DNA from: a virus
IMG/VR virus record: IMGVR_UViG_3300029787_005342
Coordinates: 1-45,685 of that record
DNA: 45,685 nucleotides
Strand: one strand, 5' to 3'
The notes beneath the pieces are model-generated. The model ran no database searches. It saw nothing but the letters and a program-made list of their open reading frames with translations, and was not told the origin of the DNA. The position numbers and the translations under genes are program-made. Shown one piece after another: positions 1-7,221 of the stretch; the stretch's first letter is position 1; every line of letters starts with the position of its first letter.

Positions 1-1
1 T

Positions 2-877
2 TCGTTTACACTTAAATTTACAGATGGTACAGAAAATGCTGGTATTGTTGTTGACAATCCAGCAACACTTGTAGGACTTGGAGATATTTCATCTTGGCCT
101 GTCTTACTTGCTGGTTTGGGATTTGCTATTATGGCTATACTTGACAAAAGAAAAATCCCTGGCGCTATTATCATTGGCATACTTGCAGTCAGTATACTTG
201 CATGGATGTTTGGTGTAGCAGATATATCAGGTGTTGTTGGCGCAGTTCCATCACCAGCTCATGCTTTCTCACTTGACTTTTCATTGTTAGCAACTGCTGG
301 CTTTATAGGCACTGCATTTGCATTCTTGTTTGTTGACTTTTTTGATACGGCAGGAACACTTACTTCAGTAGCAAATCTTACTGGCAAAGTTGATAAGAAA
401 ACAGGCGAAGTAGAAGGTATTGATAGAGCATTATTGGCTGATTCGACAGCAACAACTGTTGGTGCGTTGATGGGAACATCTAACACAACATCATATATCG
501 AATCAGGTGCAGGCATCAAAGAAGGAGGAAAAACAGGACTAACTGCTGTTACTGTTGCAGTGCTATTTTTAGCATGTTTAATTTTTGCTCCGTTGGCGCA
601 AAGCATTCCAGCTTTTGCAACTGGTCCTGCTTTAGTGTTTATTGCCACGTATTTCCTTCGTAATCTTAAAGATATCGACTGGGAAGATGTGTCAGAATAT
701 GCACCTGCTGTTTTGGCCGCTATTATTATGCCATTGACATTCTCAATTGCATACGGTATTGCACTAGGATTCATAGCACACGTGCTGATCAAAGCACTAA
801 GTGGCAGAGCATCAGATCTTAATGCAGGATCAATAGCGATTGCGGCAGTAAGTGTGTTATATTTCGTTGCCGCATAA
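2..877 (+). CDS. NCS2-family nucleobase permease (AzgA-like), 3' part
   Basis: The reading frame is open from the left edge, so the N-terminal part of the protein lies outside the window; about 291 residues are present. It is a hydrophobic inner-membrane protein with several membrane segments. The cytoplasmic stretch with DFFDTAGTL, followed by GxVDKxTG and the TSNTTSYIESGAGI segment, is typical of the AzgA branch of NCS2 proton symporters, which take up adenine, guanine and hypoxanthine. The AzgA versus general NCS2 assignment rests on remembered motifs. A GC-rich hairpin follows 13 bases after the stop. In a phage setting a purine importer would be unusual and would serve nucleotide supply. 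The substrate is inferred, not shown. Confidence 0.85.
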   Translation, partial: SFTLKFTDGTENAGIVVDNPATLVGLGDISSWPVLLAGLGFAIMAILDKRKIPGAIIIGILAVSILAWMFGVADISGVVGAVPSPAHAFSLDFSLLATAGFIGTAFAFLFVDFFDTAGTLTSVANLTGKVDKKTGEVEGIDRALLADSTATTVGALMGTSNTTSYIESGAGIKEGGKTGLTAVTVAVLFLACLIFAPLAQSIPAFATGPALVFIATYFLRNLKDIDWEDVSEYAPAVLAAIIMPLTFSIAYGIALGFIAHVLIKALSGRASDLNAGSIAIAAVSVLYFVAA

Positions 878-890
878 ACATTTTCTTAAT

Positions 891-909
891 GGGGGTGCTA
901 GACACCCCC
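891..909 (+). terminator. Perfect 7-bp GC hairpin (terminator or regulatory)
   Basis: GGGGGTG pairs with CACCCCC around a CTAGA loop. It lies just after the permease stop, so it may end that transcript, but only two T follow. It also sits directly before TTAAAT (910-915) and an ATG 7 bases later, the same arrangement as the hairpin at 3392-3414, so an operator or promoter-spacer role is possible. Confidence 0.55.
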
Positions 910-922
910 TTAAATACTCCAC

Positions 923-1819
923 ATGCACAATCCAATATCTTGGCACATTGAACCAACATCAAGATGCACTCTAGAGTGTCCAGGGTGTGATAGGACATGG
1001 TACAACAAAACTTTTAAAAAACAAATTATAGAAGACATAGATGTTGATGCATTAGTTAATTTTTTTAAACAAAACAATTTTGAAAATTCAAAAATAAGAC
1101 TGTGTGGCAACAACGGTGATCCTATATATCATCCTCAGTTCATTGATCTTCTAACCAAACTAAAATTACAAAAACACAAAATAAGTCTACACACTAACGG
1201 CTCTGCGAAAACAAAAGCATTTTGGCAAGCAGTGTGTAATCAACTTGATGAGCATGATTCAATAATTTTTGCCATTGATGGGTTGGAAGACACTAACCAT
1301 TTATATAGAAAAAATAGTAATTGGAAACAAATTATGGATGCTATTAATATTAGCACAAAATCAAATGTTCAAACAGAATGGCAGTTTATTGTTTTCAAAC
1401 ACAATCAAGGACAAATTCAACAGGCCAAAGATCTGAGTCAAAAATTAGGAATAGACCAATTTAATATGATGAAGTCTCATAGATGGATTGACGATTCATC
1501 ACATGATTATATGCCAGATGATCAATTTGTAGATGAAAAATATGATCAACAAAAACAAACAGTCAATAATAATATTGACATGAAGATGACTCCTAAATGC
1601 TTAACAAATAAGGACATTTATATAGATTCATATGGTAACATATATCCCTGCTGTTGGTCAGGAACACACAGATTTAAATTTAAAAATTCGTTTGGAAAAA
1701 ATCCTTTAAACATACAGCAAGGAGACTATCAATTAGACAATGACAAACACCAGTTTGTAACAGACAGTAAACAGTGGAACACAGCATCTCTAGTATGTAA
1801 AATGCACTGTGCAAAATAA
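923..1819 (+). CDS. Radical SAM protein with C-terminal SPASM-like cysteines
   Basis: This 298-residue protein has the radical SAM signature CxxxCxxC at residues 16, 20 and 23 (CTLECPGC), which binds the [4Fe-4S] cluster that cleaves S-adenosylmethionine. A second set of cysteines near residues 230-245 (PKCL and YPCCW) plus a final CKMHC resembles a SPASM or twitch auxiliary-cluster domain, used in peptide or protein modification and in some sugar chemistry. The ATG lies 13 bases after the hairpin at 891-909 and 7 bases after a possible -10 box TTAAAT. A second, differently organised radical SAM gene is at 32502. The substrate is unknown; the two ferredoxins in the window could supply electrons. 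Confidence 0.8.
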   Translation: MHNPISWHIEPTSRCTLECPGCDRTWYNKTFKKQIIEDIDVDALVNFFKQNNFENSKIRLCGNNGDPIYHPQFIDLLTKLKLQKHKISLHTNGSAKTKAFWQAVCNQLDEHDSIIFAIDGLEDTNHLYRKNSNWKQIMDAINISTKSNVQTEWQFIVFKHNQGQIQQAKDLSQKLGIDQFNMMKSHRWIDDSSHDYMPDDQFVDEKYDQQKQTVNNNIDMKMTPKCLTNKDIYIDSYGNIYPCCWSGTHRFKFKNSFGKNPLNIQQGDYQLDNDKHQFVTDSKQWNTASLVCKMHCAK

Positions 1820-1822
1820 AAA

Positions 1823-1846
1823 TATTCTGTAAAGCATTACAGAATA
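1823..1846. repeat. Perfect 10-bp inverted repeat
   Basis: TATTCTGTAA and TTACAGAATA flank a 4-base loop AGCA. It stands 4 bases after the radical SAM stop and ends 2 bases before the -35 box of the next promoter. There is no T-run, so it looks more like a protein-binding operator than a classic terminator; either is possible. Confidence 0.6.
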
Positions 1847-1848
1847 CC

Positions 1849-1877
1849 TTGACAGTTTATTTTTCCTGCTATATAAT
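1849..1877 (+). promoter_or_regulatory. Consensus sigma70 promoter for the tRNA block
   Basis: TTGACA (1849-1854), a 17-base spacer and TATAAT (1872-1877) match the bacterial sigma70 consensus exactly. The predicted start of transcription is at about 1884, immediately at the ATG of a 23-codon frame and ahead of tRNA-Thr and tRNA-Ala. The inverted repeat at 1823-1846 abuts it upstream and may control it. Confidence 0.8.
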
Positions 1878-1884
1878 ATCAATA

Positions 1885-1956
1885 ATGAATACTAATAGCA
1901 CAGATACTAAAGACAAACCAATAATTATTATTGAAGATGATGGTTATTGTGATTAA
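1885..1956 (+). CDS. Possible 23-residue leaderless peptide before tRNA-Thr
   Basis: The frame begins with ATG 8 bases after a perfect -10 box, so its mRNA would have essentially no leader, and there is no Shine-Dalgarno sequence. It encodes a polar N-terminal half, then KPIIII and an acidic end EDDGYCD. It stops 3 bases before tRNA-Thr. I do not recognise the peptide. It could be a real small protein, a leader peptide, or simply spacer; the fit between start codon and transcription start is the main argument for it. Confidence 0.4.
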   Translation: MNTNSTDTKDKPIIIIEDDGYCD

Positions 1957-1959
1957 TAT

Positions 1960-2035
<76 letters not shown>

Positions 2036-2037
2036 TC

Positions 2038-2113
2038 GGGGGATTAGCTCAGCTGGGAGAGCGCCTGATTTGCATTCAGGAGGTCAGCAGTTCGATCCTG
2101 CTATCCTCCACCA
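2038..2113 (+). tRNA. tRNA-Ala (anticodon UGC)
   Basis: The acceptor GGGGGAT pairs with ATCCTCC with one G-T pair; anticodon stem CCTGA/TCAGG with loop TTTGCAT gives UGC, reading GCA. GTTCGATCC T-loop and encoded CCA are present. It is not next to rRNA genes, unlike most bacterial Ala-UGC genes. Confidence 0.95.
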
Positions 2114-2128
2114 AAAAGGAGAAGAAAA

Positions 2129-2353
2129 ATGGCAAAGTTTAATAGAAACAACATGATTCAAGCAATACGCCATCATGCTGAGGGACACATTGCAAAACAT
2201 TCAATGAATGTTGAAGTGTATCTGAAAAATGCGGCTGGTATTGGTGAACATCCTGACATTTTAGAAGCAATAGAAAAAGAACTTGAAGTAGTTGCTAGAT
2301 ATCATGATCAGCTTGAAGTGTTAGACAAATATTTTCCGTTAGATGAAGATTAA
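2129..2353 (+). CDS. Conserved small phage-type protein, 74 residues
   Basis: It follows tRNA-Ala by 15 bases with a good Shine-Dalgarno (AAGGAG) before the ATG. The protein is probably helical, with the stretches IRHHAEGHIAKH and GIGEHPDILEAIE, then an acidic end. I associate this pattern with conserved unknown proteins of marine T4-like phages, from memory only. It overlaps the ferredoxin gene by 11 bases, so the two are probably translated together. Function unknown. Confidence 0.8.
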   Translation: MAKFNRNNMIQAIRHHAEGHIAKHSMNVEVYLKNAAGIGEHPDILEAIEKELEVVARYHDQLEVLDKYFPLDED

Positions 2354-2657
2354 TGTCATAGATAGATCAGGAGTACATCATACAATCCCTGCTGATGTGC
2401 CACTGACATTAGAAAGTGCTATTTCACAAGCAGGCCTACAAGATAGCTTTGGTATATGTGGTGGGGCTTGTGGTTGTTCATCCTGCCAAGTGTACATTGA
2501 AGAAGACAAATTTTCCAAATTAAGTCCAACTGAAGAAATGGAACAACAATTGTTAGATGATATGGCGCATGAACTGAAGCCAACATCAAGACTTGCCTGT
2601 CAAGTGGATCTTATTGAAGACATGGAAGGCTGGACTTTTACAATTGCTCCTTACTAA
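2343..2657 (+). CDS. [2Fe-2S] ferredoxin, adrenodoxin/ISC type
   Basis: A 104-residue electron carrier. Cluster ligands are visible as C39, C45, C48 and C86 (CGGACGCSSC, then RLACQV), the spacing of adrenodoxin-like bacterial ferredoxins, with an extra C43 common in that group. Its length is normal for the family. It overlaps the upstream 74-residue gene and the downstream small membrane gene. In its family it feeds electrons to iron-sulphur assembly or to oxygenases; here possible clients are the radical SAM proteins, which is inference. Confidence 0.9.
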   Translation: MKINVIDRSGVHHTIPADVPLTLESAISQAGLQDSFGICGGACGCSSCQVYIEEDKFSKLSPTEEMEQQLLDDMAHELKPTSRLACQVDLIEDMEGWTFTIAPY

Positions 2658-2928
2658 GATTAGTAACTTCTGGAGAGAAGGTTATGAATCAGATCCATTT
2701 GCATTTTACATGGAAATGGTATCAGCCATATCTGTTATAATTGGATCATCTATATTGACATACACAGTTTTATCTCCAAGACCTGATATTTTTGTTCCAT
2801 TTTATTTTGTTGGCAGTTCAACAGGACTTTATGCCGCCATCCTAAGGAAAACTCCTTGGGTTACTGTTTTGACAGGATGGTTTACAATTATGAACTCAAT
2901 TGCTTTATATCAATTGTTTTTAATATAG
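2644..2928 (+). CDS. Small membrane protein ending on tRNA-Ser
   Basis: The frame encodes two or three hydrophobic segments (around SAISVIIGSSILTYTVL and FVPFYFVGSSTGLYAAIL) with a short charged N-terminus. The start is uncertain: a TTG at 2644 overlaps the ferredoxin end, an ATG at 2710 is the alternative, and in-frame codons continue back to 2593. Its stop codon TAG (2926-2928) shares its last base with the first base of tRNA-Ser. I do not recognise a family; the arrangement suggests one polycistronic transcript that is cut at the tRNA. Confidence 0.65.
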   Translation: MLLTKISNFWREGYESDPFAFYMEMVSAISVIIGSSILTYTVLSPRPDIFVPFYFVGSSTGLYAAILRKTPWVTVLTGWFTIMNSIALYQLFLI

Positions 2929-3017
2929 GAGGGATGGCAGAGTGGTTGATTGCACTGGTCTTGAAAACCAGCATAGGCGCAAGTCTATCGAGAGTTCGAA
3001 TCTCTCTCCCTCCGCCA
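2928..3017 (+). tRNA. tRNA-Ser (anticodon UGA)
   Basis: The acceptor GGAGGGA pairs perfectly with TCCCTCC, followed by G and encoded CCA. Stem CTGGT/ACCAG with loop CTTGAAA gives UGA, reading TCA. A long variable arm identifies the serine class. Its first base is the last base of the upstream gene's stop codon. Confidence 0.95.
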
Positions 3018-3021
3018 CATA

Positions 3022-3279
3022 ATGGAACTTCCACAAACTGAAAAAGATTTAGACAACAAGTATAAATGGAAAATTTTGGTACCTGTTAGCAAAGGATGGC
3101 CTGCTGGTATGTCAAAGGCATTTAAAGTAAAAGCCCAATTTGATACATGGCTTACTGAAAATGACATATCTGGCCTGAGCTTTTACAACATGTTGTATTT
3201 GACAAGAGACAAAGATGTTGTATATTTTAAACTAAGTTGGCCTGGTGCACAAAATTTTCAAGTTATAAAATTGCGTTAA
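3022..3279 (+). CDS. Hypothetical protein, 85 residues
   Basis: The ATG lies only 4 bases after the CCA end of tRNA-Ser, and there is no room for a Shine-Dalgarno sequence outside the tRNA. Cutting at the tRNA 3' end would leave a near-leaderless mRNA. The protein is mixed charged and aromatic, with VPVSKGWPAGMSKAFKVKAQF near residue 20-40, and probably soluble. The family is not recognised. It sits between two tRNA genes, so it belongs to the same compact transcript. Confidence 0.6.
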   Translation: MELPQTEKDLDNKYKWKILVPVSKGWPAGMSKAFKVKAQFDTWLTENDISGLSFYNMLYLTRDKDVVYFKLSWPGAQNFQVIKLR

Positions 3280-3297
3280 TGATGTTACAATAATTTT

Positions 3298-3379
3298 GCG
3301 CCGATGGTGGAATGGTAGACACGCTGGTCTTAGGAACCAGTGCTTCGGCTTGTGAGTTCGAGTCTCACTCGGCGTACCA
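3298..3379 (+). tRNA. tRNA-Leu (anticodon UAG)
   Basis: The acceptor GCGCCGA pairs with TCGGCGT (first pair G-T); stem CTGGT/ACCAG with loop CTTAGGA gives UAG, reading CTA. The variable arm GTGCTTCGGCTT is of class II type. The 3' CCA is encoded. Confidence 0.95.
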
Positions 3380-3391
3380 TTGATCCTAGTT

Positions 3392-3414
3392 GGGGGGTGT
3401 ACTAGGCGCCCCCC
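3392..3414 (+). promoter_or_regulatory. GC hairpin with a competing hairpin, before a glycosyltransferase
   Basis: GGGGGG pairs with CCCCCC. An overlapping alternative pairs CCTAGT (3385-3390) with ACTAGG (3401-3406), so the two folds exclude each other. The hairpin follows tRNA-Leu by 12 bases and could be its terminator, though no T-run follows. Directly after it comes GATAAT (3415-3420), then 7 bases and an ATG, the same layout as at 891-923. Confidence 0.5.
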
Positions 3415-3427
3415 GATAATTATTCAT

Positions 3428-4138
3428 ATGTCCTGTGCAATTGTTCAATATAACATAGATCCACAACTTTATGCTGAACCAGGCTACAATAACTTGCATG
3501 ACACAAGTTTAAGAAGATCATTTGAGAAAAAATGCACTAAACTTGTTGCACATTATTGTAAAAAACACAACATAGATCATCATGTAATTACTAAGCCTAT
3601 TTTAGGGCATAGGCATCCAACATTCGAAAGATTTGATCTATGGTTGAATCCACAATGGACTGACAAATATGAATATGTGCTTTACATGGACAATGACATA
3701 ATGATAGATCCAGAATCACCTAATATATTCAATTGGTGTAGAAATGATAGTTTTAATGTGTGTTGGTATAAGTTTAGACATATAGGACCTGACTTACTTA
3801 AAAAACAAGTGAAAGATCATGTTTTAAAGCACATTCCTGCTGATACACTTAGATATAGATTCCAATCTGGTTTGTTTATCCTGAACAAGCATAGTGTTAA
3901 TGCTACCAAGAGATGGATATCAAAATACAAAATGTTTAATGTAGATGATGGCATGATTCTAAATTGGGCCATTTTAGCCAGCAAAGTAAAGATGAATATG
4001 ATGCCAATCACATTTAATGTTAAATTTAATACTCCAACCAAAACTGGATATTTTTTACACGCTGCCGGTGGTAAAAAACATGCCCCAAACAATTTTATAC
4101 ATTGGCGATGTGATGCTTTCTTGGATAAGATCAAATAA
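3428..4138 (+). CDS. Putative glycosyltransferase (GT-A type)
   Basis: A 236-residue protein with YVLYMDNDIMI near residues 93-103: a hydrophobic strand followed by a D-N-D metal and nucleotide-sugar site, typical of GT-A enzymes such as the GT8-like and GT34-like groups. An HAAGGKKHAPNN stretch lies near the C-terminus. An upstream extension of the frame would run through tRNA-Leu and the hairpin, so I take the ATG at 3428. It opens the glycan region and is followed 37 bases later by the GDPD-like gene. Donor and acceptor are unknown. Confidence 0.65.
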   Translation: MSCAIVQYNIDPQLYAEPGYNNLHDTSLRRSFEKKCTKLVAHYCKKHNIDHHVITKPILGHRHPTFERFDLWLNPQWTDKYEYVLYMDNDIMIDPESPNIFNWCRNDSFNVCWYKFRHIGPDLLKKQVKDHVLKHIPADTLRYRFQSGLFILNKHSVNATKRWISKYKMFNVDDGMILNWAILASKVKMNMMPITFNVKFNTPTKTGYFLHAAGGKKHAPNNFIHWRCDAFLDKIK

Positions 4139-4175
4139 CACAACGTTTAAATTACCTACATTAAATAGTCATATA

Positions 4176-4610
4176 ATGAAGTTGATATCACACAGAGGAA
4201 ACATCACTGCATCCAATCCTAAACTTGAAAACACGCCAGGTTACATTGAACTAGCGTTAGCAACATATGACTGTGAAGTAGATATTTGGTTTGACAACAA
4301 CAAATTTTATTTGGGCCATGATGGCCCTAAAATAGAAGTGTCTAAACATTTTGTAACACATCCGGGATTGTGGTGCCATGCAAAACATTATGCGTCATTA
4401 CAAGCATTGCTAGACATTGGTGCCCACTGCTTTTTCCATAAACATGATGACTACACCGTGACAAGCAAAGGAGTCATTTGGGCTTATCCAGGAAAAAAAG
4501 GAGATAAAAATACTGTATGTGTGCATCCTCATGAGTTAGACGTACAAGATGTAAAAAATTTTTATGGTGTATGTGCAAATAATATTAAGGATTATGAGGA
4601 TATAAAATGA
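4176..4610 (+). CDS. Short glycerophosphodiesterase-like (GDPD) protein
   Basis: A protein of 144 residues starting MKLISHRGN. The HRG motif at residues 6-8, the ExD pair in CEVDIWF and the following GHDG match the metal site and general acid/base positions of GDPD TIM-barrel enzymes, which cut glycerophosphodiesters or transfer alcohol phosphates. It is far shorter than the usual 230-250 residues, so it may be a minimal or partial barrel. It overlaps the next gene by ATGA, which links it to the nucleotidyltransferase and the RuBisCO-like protein. The activity is inference. Confidence 0.6.
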   Translation: MKLISHRGNITASNPKLENTPGYIELALATYDCEVDIWFDNNKFYLGHDGPKIEVSKHFVTHPGLWCHAKHYASLQALLDIGAHCFFHKHDDYTVTSKGVIWAYPGKKGDKNTVCVHPHELDVQDVKNFYGVCANNIKDYEDIK

Positions 4611-5320
4611 ACATAGTAATACCAATGGCAGGCGCTGGATCGAGATTCGAAAGTGCAGGCTATACTTTCCCCAAACCATTGATTGAAGTTGAAGGGCAAC
4701 CAATGATACACAAAGTTGTTAATAACTTAAACATTCAAGGCAGATATATTTTTTTAGTGCAAAAAGCACATTATGAAAAATATAATTTAGAAAATTTATT
4801 AAACATGATTTCGCCAGGATGTGAAATAATTCAGCTAGAAGGGTTGACTGAAGGAGCGGCATGCACAGTCCTAACAGCAAGAGATCATATTGATAACGAT
4901 GAACCATTAGTAATCGCTAATTCGGATCAGTATATTGAATGGAATGCATTTGAAACTATTTCCGAATTTTCGAATGAAGGTGTTGATGGAGGAATATTAA
5001 CATTTAGTTCAGTTCATCCAAAACACAGTTTTGCAAAGATTGATGGCCAAGGACATGTTACTGAAGTTGCTGAAAAGAAACCAATATCTACAAATGCAAC
5101 AGTTGGAGTATACTTTTGGAAAAAAGGCAGTGATTTTGTTTACTATGCAGATCAAATGATAGAAAAAAATATCCGCACTAACAATGAATTTTATGTATGT
5201 CCTGTGTATAATGAAGCCATAGGCGATGGCAAAAAAATAATAACAAGTATGGTTGATAAAATGTGGGGCATGGGAACACCTGAAGAGTTAGACAACTTTT
5301 TACAAAACTATAAAAAATAA
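4607..5320 (+). CDS. Sugar-phosphate (or alcohol-phosphate) nucleotidyltransferase
   Basis: A 237-residue NTP-transferase fold protein. The N-terminal MAGAGSRF and PKPLIEV give the nucleotide-binding G-x-G-x-R and lysine, and VIANSDQYIEW carries the metal-binding aspartate. Such enzymes make NDP-sugars, or CDP-alcohols in the LicC-like branch. Length fits the short single-domain class. It is translationally coupled to the GDPD-like gene (ATGA) and to the RuBisCO-like gene (TAATG), so these three probably serve one pathway that activates a phosphorylated small sugar or polyol. Confidence 0.85.
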   Translation: MNIVIPMAGAGSRFESAGYTFPKPLIEVEGQPMIHKVVNNLNIQGRYIFLVQKAHYEKYNLENLLNMISPGCEIIQLEGLTEGAACTVLTARDHIDNDEPLVIANSDQYIEWNAFETISEFSNEGVDGGILTFSSVHPKHSFAKIDGQGHVTEVAEKKPISTNATVGVYFWKKGSDFVYYADQMIEKNIRTNNEFYVCPVYNEAIGDGKKIITSMVDKMWGMGTPEELDNFLQNYKK

Positions 5321-6510
5321 TGCAATTTTATAATCCAAACATAGACACACAAAAATATGTTATAGCAACATATTGGATGAAATCAAAGAATGCTGACCTA
5401 AGGAAAACAGCCTGGGATCTTGCAATAGGGCAAAGTGTTGGTAATCCAAATGTAAGGAACCGTTGGGAAACTGAAGAACTATTTGAACAATCATCATGTG
5501 TCATAATGCATGAAAGAGATTCCCTTAAACATTTGACACAAGGTTATGTAAAAATAGGCTTTCCTATAATAAACACTGATTGGTCTGGTGATGGCATAAG
5601 CCATCTATTATGCCAACTTATGGGCGGCCAAGTTGACATTGACACTTTTGACTCATGTAGATTAACACACATTCAGTTTCCAACACATATCCAAGACAAA
5701 TTTTTAGGCCCTAAGTTTGGAATCACTGGCATGAGAGAATATACTGGACAAAAAGACAAACCATTTAGCGGAGCTATTGTGAAGCCTAAAACGGGTATGG
5801 ATGCAACAACACTACTAGAAATGGTTAAAGAATTGGTTGATGGAGGTTGTGACTTTATCAAGGAAGATGAGATCATGAGCAATCCAACATTTTGTCCTAT
5901 TGAAGAGAGAGTTGACCTTATTGCAAATTGGATGGCCAAACAGTCACGCAAAGTAGTATATGCTGTGTGCATAAACGGAGACCATGATGTAATATTAAAC
6001 AGAGCAAAAAAGGTATCTGAACTAGGTGGCAATGCTGTGCATATTAATTTTTGGTCAGGACTTGGAGTATATGGAGCAGTAAGAAGACTTGATCTACCTT
6101 TGTTTATACATTTTCAAAAATCTGGCGACAAAGTTATCACAGACAGTAGACATCAATTTGGAATTGATTGGCCAGTTATTTGCCAACTAGCAGGAATGCA
6201 AGGCGTTGATAGTATACATGCTGGCATGTGGGGTGGGTATCTTAGTGATGATGAAGAAGATTTGAAGACCACTATAAAAGTGTTGCATGATCATAATGTT
6301 GTGCCAGCACTAAGTTGTGGAATGCATCCGGGACTAGTACAAGCAAATGCAAGACAATTCGGCAACAATTTTATTGCAAATGTAGGAGGAGCCATACATG
6401 GTCATCCAGGAGGCACACTTGCAGGAGCCAAAGCTATGAGACAAGCCATAGACAAAACCCCAGGTGCAGAATACGACCAAGCCATTGCAAAATGGGGTTT
6501 GGTTAAGTGA
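5320..6510 (+). CDS. RuBisCO-like protein (form IV)
   Basis: A 396-residue RuBisCO large-chain homologue. Present: VKPKTG with K155 and K157 (equivalents of K175 and K177 in RuBisCO), GGCDFIKEDE with K181, D183 and E184 (the carbamylated lysine and metal ligands), H264, H300 and a GGAIHGHPGG phosphate loop. Missing: R295 becomes F265, H298 becomes S268, and loop-6 K334 becomes Y307. It should therefore not fix CO2. Known RuBisCO-like proteins catalyse enolisation, isomerisation or decarboxylation of phosphorylated sugars or thio-sugars. Here it is coupled to a nucleotidyltransferase and a GDPD-like gene, and to a glycosyltransferase-like gene by a GTGA overlap. The marine metagenomic 'IV-GOS' group is a plausible home but untested. 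Confidence 0.88.
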   Translation: MQFYNPNIDTQKYVIATYWMKSKNADLRKTAWDLAIGQSVGNPNVRNRWETEELFEQSSCVIMHERDSLKHLTQGYVKIGFPIINTDWSGDGISHLLCQLMGGQVDIDTFDSCRLTHIQFPTHIQDKFLGPKFGITGMREYTGQKDKPFSGAIVKPKTGMDATTLLEMVKELVDGGCDFIKEDEIMSNPTFCPIEERVDLIANWMAKQSRKVVYAVCINGDHDVILNRAKKVSELGGNAVHINFWSGLGVYGAVRRLDLPLFIHFQKSGDKVITDSRHQFGIDWPVICQLAGMQGVDSIHAGMWGGYLSDDEEDLKTTIKVLHDHNVVPALSCGMHPGLVQANARQFGNNFIANVGGAIHGHPGGTLAGAKAMRQAIDKTPGAEYDQAIAKWGLVK

Positions 6511-7214
6511 TCGCAGTATGCGTATCAGGATTAGCTAGATCAGGTTATAAAAAAGCAATTCAAATTGCACAAGAAGTATTTCCTTATGATTTTTTTTACA
6601 TGCAGTGGAAAGGATATGATCAACCTGAAGTTGCAAATTGTCAATTCTTCGATGAACCAATATATGATTACCACAATCTACTAGAAACAAAATACAAACC
6701 AGATTGCCACATATGGAGAAGATATACCAGACCAAACACTGGAAAAATTTTTAGAAAGCCTGGACTTTTAGAAAAAACAAAACACAATTCCAAACAAACA
6801 TTGGCACATTATTGGCTTACTAAAACCTTGCCTGAAAAATATACAACAATTATAAAATTAAGATATGATACTTTAGTATCAAAAAAAGTTGATTTTAAGC
6901 CTCTGCTAAAAAAATGCGTTGAAGAAGATACAGTGATTGGCATTGCAGGAAGTGTGCCAGGAAGAGATGTTGATTCTCCACTGAAAGTACATTCATACAA
7001 AGATTGCAAAAGATGTCCAGGACCATATCTATGGGACCATTTGGTATTTCATCCAAGATGGAAATTAAAAAATGTAGAAACACTTTTCAAGGACAAAAAC
7101 TTGATGGGGGCAGAATGGGGATTTTATCAAGTGCTACATGCCCAATGGAACGACAACAATTATCTAAACGTTGAAGGTGGTAATGTGTTGACAGCACATG
7201 CAAACGTAATATAA
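6507..7214 (+). CDS. Putative glycan-synthesis protein (nucleotide-sugar transferase-like)
   Basis: The start is GTG at 6507, overlapping the RuBisCO-like stop by four bases. The 235-residue protein begins with a strand (IAVCVSGLARSGY) and has IIKLRYDTLV near residue 113, a pattern like the acidic site of some capsule glycosyltransferase-like families. A C-terminal GGNVLTAHANV is also visible. No firm family. The context of nucleotidyltransferase, RuBisCO-like protein and FkbM genes supports a glycan role. Confidence 0.5.
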   Translation: MIAVCVSGLARSGYKKAIQIAQEVFPYDFFYMQWKGYDQPEVANCQFFDEPIYDYHNLLETKYKPDCHIWRRYTRPNTGKIFRKPGLLEKTKHNSKQTLAHYWLTKTLPEKYTTIIKLRYDTLVSKKVDFKPLLKKCVEEDTVIGIAGSVPGRDVDSPLKVHSYKDCKRCPGPYLWDHLVFHPRWKLKNVETLFKDKNLMGAEWGFYQVLHAQWNDNNYLNVEGGNVLTAHANVI

Positions 7215-7221
7215 TAGGACA

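Noticed and set aside
259-792. - strand frame of 177 residues inside the permease
   Set aside because: It is the complement of a clear NCS2 permease and has no motif of its own.
3380-3427. Upstream start for the glycosyltransferase at 3428
   Set aside because: The extension begins at the base after the tRNA-Leu CCA and codes through a GC hairpin; ATG 3428 with a -10-like box 7 bases before is more plausible.
4017-4175. Upstream start for the GDPD-like gene
   Set aside because: The extra 53 residues overlap the glycosyltransferase gene in another frame; the HRG motif falls at residues 6-8 from ATG 4176, as expected for GDPD.
5320-6510. True CO2-fixing RuBisCO
   Set aside because: The residues matching R295, H298 and loop-6 K334 are F, S and Y, so carboxylase activity is not expected.
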